DNA of 42,252 bases from an uncultured Clostridia bacterium. GTDB taxonomy: Bacteria > Bacillota > Clostridia > Christensenellales > Pumilibacteraceae. The stretch lies in assembly GCA_944362615.1 (NCBI GenBank), contig CALVTM010000020.1:1-42252 (forward strand), written 5' to 3'. Of this stretch, positions 1-7,265 are shown piece after piece; the first letter of the stretch is position 1; each line of letters begins with the position of its first letter. The position numbers and the translations under genes were made by a program. The notes beneath the pieces were generated by a model. The model was given only the letters and a program-made list of their open reading frames with translations. It was not told the origin of the DNA and did not search any database.

Positions 1-175
1 TGTTCTACGGAGAGAAGTTTGCAAGCGTGGAAGACTTCATACAAAAGTTGCATGAATACATATATTACTGGAACAACAAGAGAATTTCTCTCAAACTAAA
101 AGGAATGAGTCCGGTACAATACCGAACTCATCTCAAAACAATTTAATTATATTTTTGTCCAATCTTTGGGGTTCA
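1..175 (+). mobile_element. Right end of an IS3-family (IS150-like) insertion sequence, truncated by window edge
   Basis: Bases 3-146 encode the last 47 residues of an IS3-type OrfB transposase, with the typical tail: a YYWNNKR-like segment, then a GMSPVQYR segment, then a stop. Right after the stop, bases 156-175 (TGTCCAATCTTTGGGGTTCA) look like the terminal inverted repeat of this family. The same sequence, with 17 of 20 matches, recurs at 37475-37494. The element appears to be inserted into the 3' part of an XRE regulator gene, whose tail resumes at about 177. Confidence 0.8.
3..146 (+). CDS. IS3-family transposase OrfB, C-terminal fragment (partial)
   Basis: This is the 3' end of a DDE-type IS3 transposase whose start lies outside the window. 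The 47 visible residues belong to the end of the integrase-core domain: a helix with EDFIQKLHEYIYYWNNKR, then LKGMSPVQYRTHL. These are standard for OrfB of the IS150 group, which is normally made by frameshifting with OrfA. The catalytic DDE residues lie upstream and cannot be checked, so I cannot say whether the full gene is intact. Confidence 0.85.
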   Translation, partial: FYGEKFASVEDFIQKLHEYIYYWNNKRISLKLKGMSPVQYRTHLKTI

Positions 176-176
176 C

Positions 177-248
177 TTCATCGATAACCTCGTCAAAGTG
201 GCAAACTATTTTTCGTGTTCTGTGGATTATATCCTCGGCAGAGTTTAA
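177..248 (+). pseudogene. 3' remnant of an XRE-family repressor gene, cut off by the IS3 element
   Basis: In frame from 177 the sequence reads FIDNLVKVANYFSCSVDYIL then GRV and stop, the usual last helix of an XRE/Cro helix-turn-helix protein (consensus LVKLADYFxVSVDYLLGR). The upstream part is replaced by the IS3 right end at 175. A second, similar tail followed by the same GTTTAATTAAAA stop context occurs at 811-900, so the two ends come from related or duplicated genes. Confidence 0.65.
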
Positions 249-356
249 TTAAAATAGTAACGATATGAGTTGCGGGATGTGAATTAAATTATATGAGGGA
301 TATTTTTATGCATTTTGTTTCAAACATATTGCTATTTATATAAAAATTTACTTTTA

Positions 357-385
357 TTGATATTATCGCGTTAATATGGTATTAT
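357..385 (+). promoter_or_regulatory. Sigma-A type promoter for the small gene at 435
   Basis: TTGATA (357-362), 17 bp, TATTAT (380-385). This is a good vegetative promoter with about 43 nt from the predicted start of transcription to the ATG at 435. A GGAGG-like site (atggaggc, about 421) precedes the ATG. Confidence 0.6.
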
Positions 386-434
386 AGACAAATAGTTACA
401 GTATTACAATTTTCAAATTTATGGAGGCAAATTT

Positions 435-809
435 ATGACAGAAGAAGAAATTTTGAAAAAGATCTCTGAATATGCAGAGAAAGCTTTTCCAGAGGATATT
501 GATGATTTTTATGGACGTGAGGCAGACGAAGATGGGGAAATGTTTTTTGAAGATGGGTGGTTCTATATAATAGTTGCTGACCAGTCTCGTTCGTATATCT
601 GTAGAACATATCAGGTGGATGAATTTGTGACGCTGAGATATAAATCATCAACAGAATTTCGCGAGGGATGGATAAGTTTTTATTTTAAGAATGGCGACAT
701 TCTCGAATACTGCGGACCGCTAGCCTCTCCCGATTGGGTATTGAACAGGCACTTTAAAGGTCAGGAAATAGTAATATATTATTCAGAAAGAGAAAATGCC
801 GAAAATTAA
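435..809 (+). CDS. Hypothetical acidic protein, 124 aa
   Basis: I do not recognise the family. The protein is soluble-looking and acidic, with a DDFYGREADEDGEMFFEDGW stretch early and several aromatic beta-strand-like segments later (WFYIIVAD, WISFYFKNGDILEYC). It has no signal peptide or membrane helix. The start at 435 is supported by a GGAGG-like ribosome site 8 bp upstream and a clear sigma-A promoter at 357-385. It sits alone between two XRE gene tails (177-248 and 811-900), so it may be cargo carried in with a duplicated repressor locus. A role as a small antitoxin or immunity-type protein is possible from the context, but nothing in the sequence proves it. Confidence 0.6.
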   Translation: MTEEEILKKISEYAEKAFPEDIDDFYGREADEDGEMFFEDGWFYIIVADQSRSYICRTYQVDEFVTLRYKSSTEFREGWISFYFKNGDILEYCGPLASPDWVLNRHFKGQEIVIYYSERENAEN

Positions 810-810
810 A

Positions 811-900
811 GCAGCAGCATACTTCCTTTCGGTCGACAGCCTTATAAGGCTTGCCCAATATTTCGACTGTTCCGTGGATTATCTCCTCGGCAGAGTTTAA
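811..900 (+). pseudogene. Second 3' remnant of an XRE-family repressor gene
   Basis: In frame, 811-900 ends with VDSLIRLAQYFDCSVDYLLG, RV and stop, nearly the same C-terminal helix as the fragment at 177-248. From the VDYxLGRV codons into the following TAATTAAAA the DNA is also nearly identical. No start codon or DNA-recognition helix precedes it, so this is a relic rather than a gene. Confidence 0.6.
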
Positions 901-1020
901 TTAAAACAATATAAAAATATAAGCGGCGGAGCGCTATTATTGTTTTGTTTTTTAAGGGTTGCGATATATTTGACAATTTATTTGAAAGTCTTGAATTTAT
1001 TCAAATAGTATGATAAAATA

Positions 1021-1058
1021 AAAAAGAATTGCGGGAACGAACGGCAGTTCGTTCCCGC
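1021..1058 (-). terminator. Intrinsic terminator of the sigma-like gene (minus strand)
   Basis: A perfect 12-bp inverted repeat, GCGGGAACGAAC (1031-1042) and GTTCGTTCCCGC (1047-1058), has a 4-nt loop. On the minus strand it is followed by AATTCTTTTTT. It lies 43 bp past the stop of the minus-strand gene at 1101. The 901-1020 stretch holds nothing else I can support. Confidence 0.85.
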
Positions 1059-1100
1059 ACATAATAACTACTTTATATATTACACATATAACTTTTAACT

Positions 1101-1856
1101 TTATATGTTACGAGTAGAAATAAGCTTTTTGCGGTTGTAAGCACTCGCTTTAATATATTTTAGATCATTTTTTTCGTCTAATACTTCGGTGCACTTGGCG
1201 AGTAGGATTGCTTTTACATCTTCGTTTATTACATCGGATAGCGTATCTGCGAGAAATGTTAAAATAGCCGACTTGCTGACTATTGGTAAGTTTATTTGTT
1301 TGTCAAAGAAGCCGCTGTGTAGTAATACCGCACCGATGATGGCCTTGGCTTGCGGGCGGCTCGCGTTCTGCAGCATCTCTATAAGTCGGTCACGCATGAG
1401 CATCACTGATATTAACCCTTCTTCGGGACTTCTTTGTAAGTCAAAATTGACTAATTGGTAATTACTATTGTCATCAGTATTTACAGGATCTCGAACGATA
1501 TGACTTTCGTAAGCGCGGTAGCTCTTATAAACATCTATTGCTCCACGCTGGGCGACACAGAATAGTAATTTAAGATAACCTTCATTGGGCTTTATGTCTT
1601 CTTGGTGTTTTCTGAAAAATAAAAATACCCGCTCTGCAGCAGTACATATTGCGTCCTGGAGGATATGCAGGGGAAGGTTTGGCCACTTTCTGCTGATGCA
1701 GATTCTGGCTACGGGCCAATAAACAGTGTGCGCAAGATCATTTTCGTTTTTTGATGTTGAAATTGCTAAATCCAACATTTGAGGCGTATAGTGCCTCGCC
1801 GTACAAAAAGTGCACGTGCATGCGGGTTGATCTTTCTTTTCCTTTGTATTTTTCAT
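1101..1856 (-). CDS. Divergent sigma-70 region-2-like protein, 251 aa
   Basis: Probably a transcription regulator distantly related to ECF sigma factors. The middle of the protein reads like sigma region 2: a helix LQDAICTAAERVFLFF in the place of the usual EDxxQExFLxxW, then GYLKLLFCVAQRGAIDVYKS in the place of FxxWLxxIAxNxxxDxxR. The C-terminal half has helices but no clear region-4 HTH. The N-terminus has a Cys cluster (CTCTFC, residues about 13-18) that could bind metal. The start is set by AAGGAG seven bases upstream of the ATG. The gene diverges from the large cluster at 2011, and the intervening DNA carries phased 10-bp repeats. I infer that it may control the cluster, perhaps through the unusual promoter motif found three times there. 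Alternative: a helical protein with a chance resemblance. Confidence 0.45.
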   Translation of the reverse strand: MKNTKEKKDQPACTCTFCTARHYTPQMLDLAISTSKNENDLAHTVYWPVARICISRKWPNLPLHILQDAICTAAERVFLFFRKHQEDIKPNEGYLKLLFCVAQRGAIDVYKSYRAYESHIVRDPVNTDDNSNYQLVNFDLQRSPEEGLISVMLMRDRLIEMLQNASRPQAKAIIGAVLLHSGFFDKQINLPIVSKSAILTFLADTLSDVINEDVKAILLAKCTEVLDEKNDLKYIKASAYNRKKLISTRNI

Positions 1857-1900
1857 AAGGCATCTCCTTTGCTTTTCTTTTATTTTAACGGTAGAGTATT

Positions 1901-1966
1901 AAGTCTCCAATAGGCTCGGAAAAGTCTACCTAAGCCTATAAAAGTCCATATAAGTCTATAAAGGAG
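1901..1966. repeat. Phased 10-bp direct repeats in the divergent intergenic region
   Basis: Four head-to-tail units start exactly 10 bp apart: AAGTCTACCT (1922), AAGCCTATAA (1932), AAGTCCATAT (1942), AAGTCTATAA (1952). A related AAGTCTCCAA lies at 1901. One unit per helical turn on one DNA face suggests cooperative binding of a regulator. The last unit runs straight into AAGGAG (1961-1966), the ribosome site of the next gene, so bound protein, or the same repeats read in RNA, could affect its expression. Confidence 0.65.
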
Positions 1967-2010
1967 TGCAGAAAATCTATAATATTCTATATTTCGAATT
2001 GTTAAATGCT

Positions 2011-3624
2011 ATGGATAATATTACAATTAACAAATTAATTGAAGATATAAGTCAGTGGTTTGATTCAGAAAAAAATCGCAAAGTGCGTTGTAGAATCTGT
2101 AGAAAAAATAAGTTAATTGGTGAAGTTGGCCAAGTTGACTACAGTAACCCTAAGTCAATTGATAATGCAGATCTTGTTAAGCTAATTAATGAAGCAGATG
2201 CTGCTTCAAAATTATCTTTCATTTTAGGGGCAAAAACTTTTAAGTATGAATTTGCTTCACAATCTCAATACTACAAGGAAGTTTTCTTTTTCTGTATGCA
2301 GGGTGTCAGTAAAAGTAAATATCCTAACTATGTTCCATATTCGCAGGATTCGGTATCAAAGCTACGTCTAAATTTGTTAGAAGACATCTTAATAGGAAAT
2401 AAGCCTAAGCCTAATGATGGAGGGCATGTTTCTGTAATTTTTTCGGGGTGGGATAATATTATAGACAAGGTTATCTCGTCAATAAAAGAAAATTTTAGTT
2501 ATGATAAGTTAAATGATTGTGTTGTTGAATTGTCAAAGTATTTAGTTGAAAATGATAATTATAAGGATCTCTTTGGCTTATTTGATTTTGATTTTGATAG
2601 ATTTAACGAAGATATAGCATATAAAATAATTGCCGTTCTTGCTTTGTATGCGCTGGCGTGCATAAAGGGTTTAGATGTTGAAATAGACAATAGCAACAAA
2701 ACATATAAAGACTTTTTAATCCAATATATTATTGAAAACATTCCAATCAAGTCAATTAATCTTAATCCATTAACTAACATTAAATCGCTGGACGAATTGA
2801 TTAATGCAGAGAATGATGTTTTGAAGTTTTTGGTAGATTCCTTTTTGCAAGGGATGGATGCTAATGCATATTTTAAAAAGATGACAGGTGACTGGCAGTC
2901 AGTCTATAAAGAATTGCAAAAAAATAAAGATTATCAAGAACTGGTAGCCCGTATTTATAATAGTGATCCAAAGTTCTTCCTTTTAAATACTAAATTAAAA
3001 GTTTTATTGGAAAGAGATAAATCAATTGCTGCAACAAAAAACAAAATGAGCTACATCTGTCTTGAGGACTGTTATGTGCAATACGGTTTAATTTCACAAA
3101 TAACTGAGGCAGGAAGAATATCTTTTGGGCCATATTATAATTTTTTTTATGGGTTAAAAAGCGTTTATGGTGAACTAATCAAAAAGCTTAGAGGTGAGCT
3201 AAGAGATTCGGCCGCAGGGAATTCAAGTCTATCATTTAAAGATTGGCTCGAAAAATTTGAGGATTATGAGACATTCCAAGGGATTGATGAGTTTAATCAA
3301 TTTATGGCGGCTGGAGAAATAGCATTGGGTACCGATGAAGATTTAAGAACAGATATAAATGACAGGATAAACAGGCTTAATGCTGAGCTCGGCTTTACTT
3401 GCAAGATTGTCACGTTGCTATTACTAAGGAGAATAGCTTTAATTGATAGACTGAGCGCAAATGAAAATTACGATATTGATTTTTATCAATTTTTATCAGC
3501 TATGAAAGGAATATACCTTTCCCAAATCAGGCAAGAGGTTATAGAAAATCCGATTGACGGTATGAATTATGATGAACAATTTGATGATATAATTTCTAAA
3601 AATAGTAAACATGTAATACAATAA
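2011..3624 (+). CDS. Large hypothetical protein, first gene of the accessory cluster (537 aa from ATG)
   Basis: I do not recognise this protein. It is mostly alpha-helical, with an early CRICRKN (a CxxC pair that could bind zinc) and several long Leu/Ile-rich helices. No signal peptide or P-loop is visible. The start is unclear. The only ATG (2011) lacks a ribosome site, while AAGGAG at 1961-1966 sits 8 bp before an in-frame ATC (1975) and overlaps an in-frame GTG (1966). The frame is open from 1966. It ends 8 bp before the first VirD4-like ATPase gene, and that gene is followed by the TPR gene, so the three form one transcription unit. Its constant neighbourship suggests an adaptor or structural part of that ATPase's complex (inference). 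Confidence 0.6.
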   Translation: MDNITINKLIEDISQWFDSEKNRKVRCRICRKNKLIGEVGQVDYSNPKSIDNADLVKLINEADAASKLSFILGAKTFKYEFASQSQYYKEVFFFCMQGVSKSKYPNYVPYSQDSVSKLRLNLLEDILIGNKPKPNDGGHVSVIFSGWDNIIDKVISSIKENFSYDKLNDCVVELSKYLVENDNYKDLFGLFDFDFDRFNEDIAYKIIAVLALYALACIKGLDVEIDNSNKTYKDFLIQYIIENIPIKSINLNPLTNIKSLDELINAENDVLKFLVDSFLQGMDANAYFKKMTGDWQSVYKELQKNKDYQELVARIYNSDPKFFLLNTKLKVLLERDKSIAATKNKMSYICLEDCYVQYGLISQITEAGRISFGPYYNFFYGLKSVYGELIKKLRGELRDSAAGNSSLSFKDWLEKFEDYETFQGIDEFNQFMAAGEIALGTDEDLRTDINDRINRLNAELGFTCKIVTLLLLRRIALIDRLSANENYDIDFYQFLSAMKGIYLSQIRQEVIENPIDGMNYDEQFDDIISKNSKHVIQ

Positions 3625-3632
3625 GGAGTCAT

Positions 3633-5129
3633 ATGGCTACAAGAAAGGAAAAACCAGATTTTGAAAGCAGTGTTTCATTTCGTAGAAGGTATGCAAAATT
3701 TTCGGTCAATAGTGGTAATATCACGGGGATAAAAAGTTTCAGTGGCTTTTCTGGCGGGGTTCCTCTTATGTATTATAAGGAGGAAGGACAGGGAAAAGTT
3801 GTAATTGATGCATCTGATGCGCATACGCTATGTTTTGGTGCGACAGGAAGTAAAAAAACCCGTTCTATTGTTTTACCTAGTGTTCGAATATTATCCTGTG
3901 CCGGCGAAAGTCTCATTATTAATGACCCGAAGGGGGAAATTTATTCCAAGACGTCTGTAGAACTTCAGTCAAAAGGATATAAAATTATAGTCCTAAACTT
4001 TAGGAATCCGTCAATCGGCAACTCCTGGAATCCTTTTGCAATACCATATAGACATTATATTGATGGCGACTATGATACAGCTGCTGAACTAATCAACGAT
4101 ATTTCAAATAACCTTATGACCGCTGATTTGACAGTTAAGGACCCTTATTGGCAATTGGCAGCATCGGATATGTTTTTTGGCTTAGCTTTGTTACTTTTTA
4201 AATATTGCAAGGAACATAATATTCCTGAAGAAGATGTAAATATTGATAATTTAATAAAGTTAAGGCGAATCTTTTTTTCAAAAAGAAGAATAGAGAGCAC
4301 TGTACTTTGGAAATATGCACAGGAGGATGAACTAATAGCTGCTTCGTTAAGCGGTTCGGTGTTTAATGCTGAATCGACGCGTGGCTGTATTTTAGGTGTA
4401 TTTGATCAAAAAATCAGAACATTTGTTATACAGCATACTTTAATGGATATGCTATCTCACTGTGATTTTAATATGGATGACATATGTGATAGTAAAGCCG
4501 CACTTTTTTTGATTACGCCCGATGAAAAAAGTTCATATCATAGACTTGTTTCACTATTTATTAAACAATCTTATGAATATATAATTGATAAGGCACAGCA
4601 AAATGACGGAAAAGTTAAAAATAGAGTAAATTATATTCTTGATGAGTTTGGGACTTTGCCTGCAATTGCTGATATGTGTTCTATGATTAGCGCGGCACGC
4701 TCTCGCGATATAAGGTTTTTGTTGATTAGCCAAAGTAAGCATCAGCTTATTCAAAGGTATGGTGATGATGCACAAACTATTATGGCTAATTGTTCAAACT
4801 GGATATATCTTGGCAGTCGTGAATATGATTTATTGGTCGAATTGTCTGATCTTTGTGGGGAGAATAGCAAACATGAAAAGAATATAACAGCTTTCGAATT
4901 GCAACATTTAAATAAGGATCAGTGCGAAGCATTAATCATTAGCGGAAGGATGAAACCAATTCGCGTTACGCTTTTGGATATTGATATGTATTACAGGGCA
5001 AATGATAAAAATAGAGGGGCTATACCTATCCCTAATAGGGAAGAATCAAAATATACGCATTTGGATTTTCAGTTGGCGGAAGGAATTAAGAAACGTGTAG
5101 ATCCAGATGACGATGATGATTTGTTTTAA
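3633..5129 (+). CDS. VirD4/TraG-like (HerA-FtsK superfamily) ATPase without membrane anchor, 498 aa
   Basis: This is a RecA-like hexameric ATPase of the type IV coupling protein family. Walker A is GATGSKKT (residues 69-76), in which Lys replaces the usual sixth Gly. It is followed by INDPKGEIYSKT, another family signature. Walker B is ILDEFGTLP (D337, E338), and an SAARSRDIRFLLISQS segment follows, as in VirD4/TraG. Unlike conjugative coupling proteins there is no N-terminal transmembrane pair; the protein starts with a short soluble segment before the nucleotide-binding core. The tail is acidic (VDPDDDDDLF). Start: ATG after AAGGAG. No relaxase or T4SS genes occur nearby, so DNA export is doubtful. 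Moving DNA or protein inside a defence or assembly complex is more likely (inference). A second paralogue lies at 7932. Confidence 0.85.
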   Translation: MATRKEKPDFESSVSFRRRYAKFSVNSGNITGIKSFSGFSGGVPLMYYKEEGQGKVVIDASDAHTLCFGATGSKKTRSIVLPSVRILSCAGESLIINDPKGEIYSKTSVELQSKGYKIIVLNFRNPSIGNSWNPFAIPYRHYIDGDYDTAAELINDISNNLMTADLTVKDPYWQLAASDMFFGLALLLFKYCKEHNIPEEDVNIDNLIKLRRIFFSKRRIESTVLWKYAQEDELIAASLSGSVFNAESTRGCILGVFDQKIRTFVIQHTLMDMLSHCDFNMDDICDSKAALFLITPDEKSSYHRLVSLFIKQSYEYIIDKAQQNDGKVKNRVNYILDEFGTLPAIADMCSMISAARSRDIRFLLISQSKHQLIQRYGDDAQTIMANCSNWIYLGSREYDLLVELSDLCGENSKHEKNITAFELQHLNKDQCEALIISGRMKPIRVTLLDIDMYYRANDKNRGAIPIPNREESKYTHLDFQLAEGIKKRVDPDDDDDLF

Positions 5130-5150
5130 ATTTAAATCAGGAGTTAAATT

Positions 5151-6176
5151 ATGGAAAACGAAAAATTATTGATGACTGAAACAGATCAGAATGTTTCTGG
5201 CGAACTGTCACAGAAATTGTCATATGAACATGATATTGTTTTACAAGTAGCAAATGATGAGTTGAATCAGGCTCGAATTGATTACGAAGATGATCTAAGC
5301 TGTGCTGAATACAGAAATCTGCTGTATCGTATTACTGATAGAGTTTTAAATAGTGAAAAACTTGTTGGCAGTGGCGATGAGATTCATAATTATTCAGTTG
5401 AACTTGCAAGAAGGGGGGAGTATTTACTTGCTGTAAAAGTTTTAAAGAAAGGATTAGTTATATTTCCTAAAAACACAGATCTTATTGCTGATTTTTTACA
5501 ATATAGTTGTTACTGTGGCGAACAACAGGAAGCTTTACAATACTATAATAGATTACAAGCGCTTCCTAAATATTTATGGACGTGGCGTGCATTCAGTTTT
5601 TCTATTGATTTTTTAAAAAATTCACTTGAAAGTTGTAATGATAATGAGGAGAATTTTTATAATAAAAAAAGAAATGAAATGTACGAGATTGCTTACGCCT
5701 ATCGTGACGCGTATCCTTTCTCAGAAGATAGCTATGCGTGCATATCAGATATTTATACTTTGTTTGGGGAAAAGGCTGAGGCTCAAAAAGCACTAGAGGA
5801 TGCCCTATCAAATCTCAAAGTTTGTCCAAAGTGCGCAATAAGATTAGCTGACATATATTTTGATCGTGGTGATATGCAAAGAGCGTTAAATGTTATTAAT
5901 CGTGGGTTAAAAGACTCGAATCAAGCAGAAGAAAAAGTTAATACGGGTTATTTGTATTTATTGTCAGGATTATCTAAGACAGCATTACTATATGAAAAAG
6001 AATTTGTAGCAGAAAAAAAAGAAGTTATAAGTATATATGAAGATTTTAATATCGCATTAGAACAAATTAATCATGATAGGTTTAGAAAATTAATAAGGAA
6101 TAAGATTATTGCCATAAAAACAAAGACAAATTTTGAAATTCCCGATAAATTTGAAAGCTTGATATCGTTAATTTAA
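5151..6176 (+). CDS. TPR-repeat protein, 341 aa
   Basis: A helical-repeat scaffold protein. Residues about 85-135 (RRGEYLLAVKVLKKGLVIFP, then YCGEQQEALQYYNRLQ) and about 195-290 (DIYTLFGEKAEAQKALEDAL, ADIYFDRGDMQRALNVINRG) show the A/G-rich helix pairs of tetratricopeptide repeats. It has no signal peptide. It is the third gene of the unit that begins at about 2011 and lies 21 bp after the ATPase gene, with AGGAG before its ATG. A strong intrinsic terminator follows at 6193. It most likely holds partner proteins of the ATPase together; the specific partner cannot be told from sequence. Confidence 0.75.
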   Translation: MENEKLLMTETDQNVSGELSQKLSYEHDIVLQVANDELNQARIDYEDDLSCAEYRNLLYRITDRVLNSEKLVGSGDEIHNYSVELARRGEYLLAVKVLKKGLVIFPKNTDLIADFLQYSCYCGEQQEALQYYNRLQALPKYLWTWRAFSFSIDFLKNSLESCNDNEENFYNKKRNEMYEIAYAYRDAYPFSEDSYACISDIYTLFGEKAEAQKALEDALSNLKVCPKCAIRLADIYFDRGDMQRALNVINRGLKDSNQAEEKVNTGYLYLLSGLSKTALLYEKEFVAEKKEVISIYEDFNIALEQINHDRFRKLIRNKIIAIKTKTNFEIPDKFESLISLI

Positions 6177-6192
6177 TAAAACTTAACTTTTG

Positions 6193-6232
6193 AAATCGCG
6201 TGAAGTGCTTTTGTGCTTTACACGATTTTTTT
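6193..6232 (+). terminator. Intrinsic terminator ending the first cluster operon
   Basis: The left arm AAATCGCGTGAAGtGC pairs, with G-U wobbles, with GCtTTACACGATTT, and a run of seven T follows. It lies 17 bp past the TPR stop codon and separates it from the next promoter at 6250. Confidence 0.8.
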
Positions 6233-6249
6233 ATAAAAATCTTTCAAAG

Positions 6250-6294
6250 TTTTACAAAAATAACAATGTTGCATCTATATATTTAGTGAAAGGG
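6250..6294 (+). promoter_or_regulatory. Cluster-specific promoter-like motif, copy A
   Basis: TTTTACAAAAA (6250-6260), 15 bp, TATATATTTAG (6276-6286), then TGAAAGGG. The same arrangement with the same 15-bp gap occurs at 6590 and 10217. Copies A and B also share GTGAAAGGGTA after the AT box. It precedes the 39-residue peptide gene by about 75 nt. It is not a good sigma-A promoter (the best hexamers are about 19 bp apart), so an alternative sigma factor is plausible. Confidence 0.6.
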
Positions 6295-6360
6295 TAGTGC
6301 CTGGGCGATCGACTGGCGTGCTCTTATAATACAATAAATTGACATAAAGGAGAAAATTCA

Positions 6361-6480
6361 ATGAAACCTAAAAGCGTAGAAGTAATCTCAACCAATGCAA
6401 AGCAATCGTCTATGCCGCCTATTCCCAAGGCTCCCGCAACGAATGCAACAGTAAAAACAACGCCGCGTAGCGGAAAATAA
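6361..6480 (+). CDS. Small basic peptide, 39 aa, possible substrate or signal peptide of the cluster
   Basis: A short ORF with an excellent ribosome site (AAGGAG, 7 bp before the ATG), its own upstream promoter motif (6250) and a strong hairpin after the stop (6511-6548). The peptide starts MKPKSVEVIST and is rich in Pro, Thr, Ala, Lys and Ser; it ends TTPRSGK. It has no Cys, signal peptide or hydrophobic core, so it is probably disordered. Because the cluster encodes a radical SAM protein, a transglutaminase-like protein and a ClpP-like protease, it could be a modified or processed substrate, but no recognition motif proves this. Confidence 0.6.
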   Translation: MKPKSVEVISTNAKQSSMPPIPKAPATNATVKTTPRSGK

Positions 6481-6510
6481 TTTTTACATAAGTTTTTTCA
6501 ATTGAGTTGA

Positions 6511-6548
6511 TAGGCCGCCCGATTCTTTACAAAGAATCGGGCGGCCTA
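6511..6548 (+). terminator. Perfect 18-bp hairpin after the 39-aa peptide gene
   Basis: TAGGCCGCCCGATTCTTT (6511-6528), AC, then the exact complement (6531-6548). There is no T-run on either side, so it is either a factor-assisted terminator or an RNA-stabilising or processing hairpin. It sits between the peptide gene and copy C of the promoter motif. The layout of promoter, tiny gene, GC hairpin is repeated at 10217-10553. Confidence 0.6.
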
Positions 6549-6589
6549 CAATATCTTATTGTACTTCTAAAAAAATTTTAGTTATGAAT

Positions 6590-6628
6590 TTTTACAAAAA
6601 AACTAAGGGCAAATCTATTTATATATTG
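6590..6628 (+). promoter_or_regulatory. Cluster-specific promoter-like motif, copy C
   Basis: TTTTACAAAAA (6590-6600), 15 bp, TATTTATATATTG (6616-6628). The spacing to the AT box is identical to copies A (6250) and B (10217), although the GTGAAAGGG extension is missing. It precedes the ClpP-like gene at 6703 by about 75 nt. Confidence 0.55.
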
Positions 6629-6702
6629 CAAGTATTCGTGCGAAATGTTTGAACAATTTGTAAAAGACTAAGTCGACATGAGTTTACTATAGGAGGGAAT
6701 AT

Positions 6703-7263
6703 ATGGATAAAAATCTTTCTAATTACTTAGGCACAAACAAAGAGATCTATATTAACAGTGAAATTACAAGCGAATTGGCGGCACAGGTAATTATTCAGAT
6801 ACATACAATTGAAAAAGAATTTGACGAGAACTGTACTCCTTCGGAGAATAGAATTATAAATATGTGGATAATTGATTGCCCGGGCGGTAGCGTATCGGCA
6901 GGACTAGCAATATATGATAAGATGCGTTACAGTAAAAATACAAAATTTTGTGTCCATTGTTGTGGACTTGTCGCCTCTATGGCGGTCCCGATCGCTCTAG
7001 CTGCAGATGAGCGGATTGCGTATCCGCACACTGAATTTTTACTTCATCAACCTTTAGGCGGAGCGCAGGGGCAAGCAAGCGATATATTAATCCAGGCAAG
7101 GCATATTGAAAAGATACGCAGCATGTTGTATGGAATTATTGCCGAACGTACTGGGCAGACAATCAAAAGAGTTGCGCAGGATAGTGATAGGGATTTTATT
7201 CTCGGTACACATGAAGCCATGGAATATGGCATTATAACCAAGATTATAACGGGGGCAGAATAA
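6703..7263 (+). CDS. ClpP-fold serine protease (ClpP-like), 186 aa
   Basis: A ClpP/crotonase-fold endopeptidase with all catalytic residues in place: Ser92 in GLVASMAVP (where ClpP has GQAASMGA), His115 in LLHQPLGG and Asp164 in DSDRDFIL. The His-Asp spacing (49) matches E. coli ClpP. The handle-helix region GQASDILIQARHIEKIRSML and the C-terminal AMEYGII segment are also conserved. It lacks a long propeptide. The start has AGGAGG about 6 bp upstream. It is the first gene of a unit with 7266 and the ATPase at 7932, so it is probably not the housekeeping ClpP but a dedicated protease. A partner unfoldase could be the AAA+ protein at 13380 (inference). Alternative: a phage-prohead-type ClpP protease, though no phage genes are present. 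Confidence 0.85.
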   Translation: MDKNLSNYLGTNKEIYINSEITSELAAQVIIQIHTIEKEFDENCTPSENRIINMWIIDCPGGSVSAGLAIYDKMRYSKNTKFCVHCCGLVASMAVPIALAADERIAYPHTEFLLHQPLGGAQGQASDILIQARHIEKIRSMLYGIIAERTGQTIKRVAQDSDRDFILGTHEAMEYGIITKIITGAE

Positions 7264-7265
7264 GA

